From: Qipengyuania algicida
GTDB lineage: Bacteria > Pseudomonadota > Alphaproteobacteria > Sphingomonadales > Sphingomonadaceae
Assembly (NCBI RefSeq): GCF_009828025.1
Contig: NZ_WTYA01000011.1
Coordinates: 24,677 to 88,676, forward strand
Direction: 5' to 3'
DNA: 64,000 nt
How positions within the stretch are numbered: the first letter of the stretch is position 1; the number at the start of each line of letters is the position of its first letter. Positions 63,519 through 64,000 of the stretch are shown in pieces. The translations under genes and the position numbers were made by a program. The notes under the pieces were generated by a model. The model searched no databases and had not been told where the DNA came from. It saw only the letters and a list, made by a program, of their open reading frames with translations.

Positions 63519-63891
63519 AACGCTCCATTTTTTGTGGTCCGAAACAATCTTTTTGCATCCGCTCTATGAGAAATCGAAATTTTGTAAGCAAAAGATACGG
63601 GATTAAGCTGGGTAACCGCTTATCTATTTTCATCGAAGTTTTAGCGTCAATCAAGTGCTTAATTTCCCCCTTTGTAATTCGACGACTGGTAACTTTCAGG
63701 TCGCAACAGGCCTATTGTTCGGCATCAGGCGTTCATAATAACCATTGTCGGGCGCGTTAGGACCCGCTGATATTGAATGAGCCTATCCGGGAGTAAAGAC
63801 TGCAAGATTGCGTGCCTTTACGCCTTCTGGTTGGCGCGCTGGGTCATCAATGGGTACCAGACCACAAACTTGGGCAGTACTTCGCGTCGAA
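63519..63891. other. No supported gene
   Basis: A mixed-composition stretch after the res-like repeats. Plus-strand short frames lack ribosome sites. On the minus strand, codons between about 63821 and 63955 read like a protein tail (PKFVVWYPLMTQRANQKA, stop at 63818) but in a different frame from the likely gene entering at the right edge. Confidence 0.3.
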
Positions 63892-64000
63892 TCATCTGAA
63901 AAGGGTTACCCCCGTCTGACGGTTTATGGGTGATGAGGGCGTTAATCTGCGCGCTTCGTCGGACGACGGGTAGGCAGCAAGAAATTCCGAACGGTTAACG
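63892..64000 (-). CDS. Partial, possibly frameshifted gene entering from the right edge
   Basis: A minus-strand frame open from the edge reads SEFLAAYPSSDEARR, which looks like real protein, then quickly turns to unlikely sequence and stops at 63892. A neighbouring frame continues with plausible protein down to a stop at 63818. This suggests a single-base frameshift near 63945 in a decayed gene. No family recognised. Confidence 0.3.
   Translation of the reverse strand, partial: VNRSEFLAAYPSSDEARRLTPSSPINRQTGVTLFR

Overview
The window looks like a chromosomal segment of an alphaproteobacterium of the order Sphingomonadales, most likely close to Erythrobacter or Altererythrobacter. The evidence is a GC-rich coding style, an SspB and Tol-Pal gene set of alphaproteobacterial type, DUF3008 and DUF2945 stress proteins, an S8 autotransporter, and abundant acyl-CoA dehydrogenase and SDR genes. 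The taxon is inferred from protein character, not from a marker gene.

Left part (1-11.3 kb): a cold-shock protein, several lipoproteins and glycine-zipper envelope proteins, a PEBP/YbhB protein, a SWIB-domain protein, a tightly overlapping minus-strand trio of small proteins (DUF3008, DUF2945, membrane protein), dapD, and a lipobox-bearing S8 serine protease autotransporter. From 11.3 to 20.5 kb lies a divergent catabolic cluster. On the minus strand run SDR, GPH/MFS transporter, acyl-CoA dehydrogenase, Zn-alcohol dehydrogenase and APH-like phosphotransferase. On the plus strand run two acyl-CoA dehydrogenases with complementary active-site features and a second SDR. Together they suggest uptake and beta-oxidation of an unknown acid.

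Middle part (20.5-46.1 kb): DedA, APC permease, guanylate kinase and SspB; a histidine operon (hisB, YciI, hisH, hisA, a small membrane ORF, hisF, hisE, HIT); the ybgC-tolQRAB-pal envelope operon; a DnaJ-like protein; a RimK-like ligase that appears to start at CTG; a cystathionine gamma-synthase family gene with a possible Shine-Dalgarno-sequestering pseudoknot; SLC13 and CDF transporters; infC with an ATA start; pdeM, hemF, a bifunctional rel gene, a VOC protein, a secreted peptidyl-prolyl isomerase and tRNA-Ser(GGA).

Right part (46.1-64 kb): an accessory island beginning at the tRNA-Ser gene. It has a tyrosine integrase, a DUF927 ATPase, an HUH-type Rep-like protein, an excisionase-like HTH protein, orphan genes, an XRE regulator, and decayed sequence. 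These are followed by a type I secretion ATPase and adaptor, a small secreted cysteine-containing protein, a 1308-residue RTX protein with an N-terminal HExxHxxGxxD metalloprotease motif, and a serine resolvase with its own probable res site. No right attachment site is seen, so the island probably runs past the window.

The most interesting items are the pseudoknot before the cystathionine gamma-synthase family gene, and the AT-rich block holding the small secreted protein and the RTX metalloprotease head. That block looks like an exchangeable effector/inhibitor module plugged into a more ordinary RTX secretion backbone.
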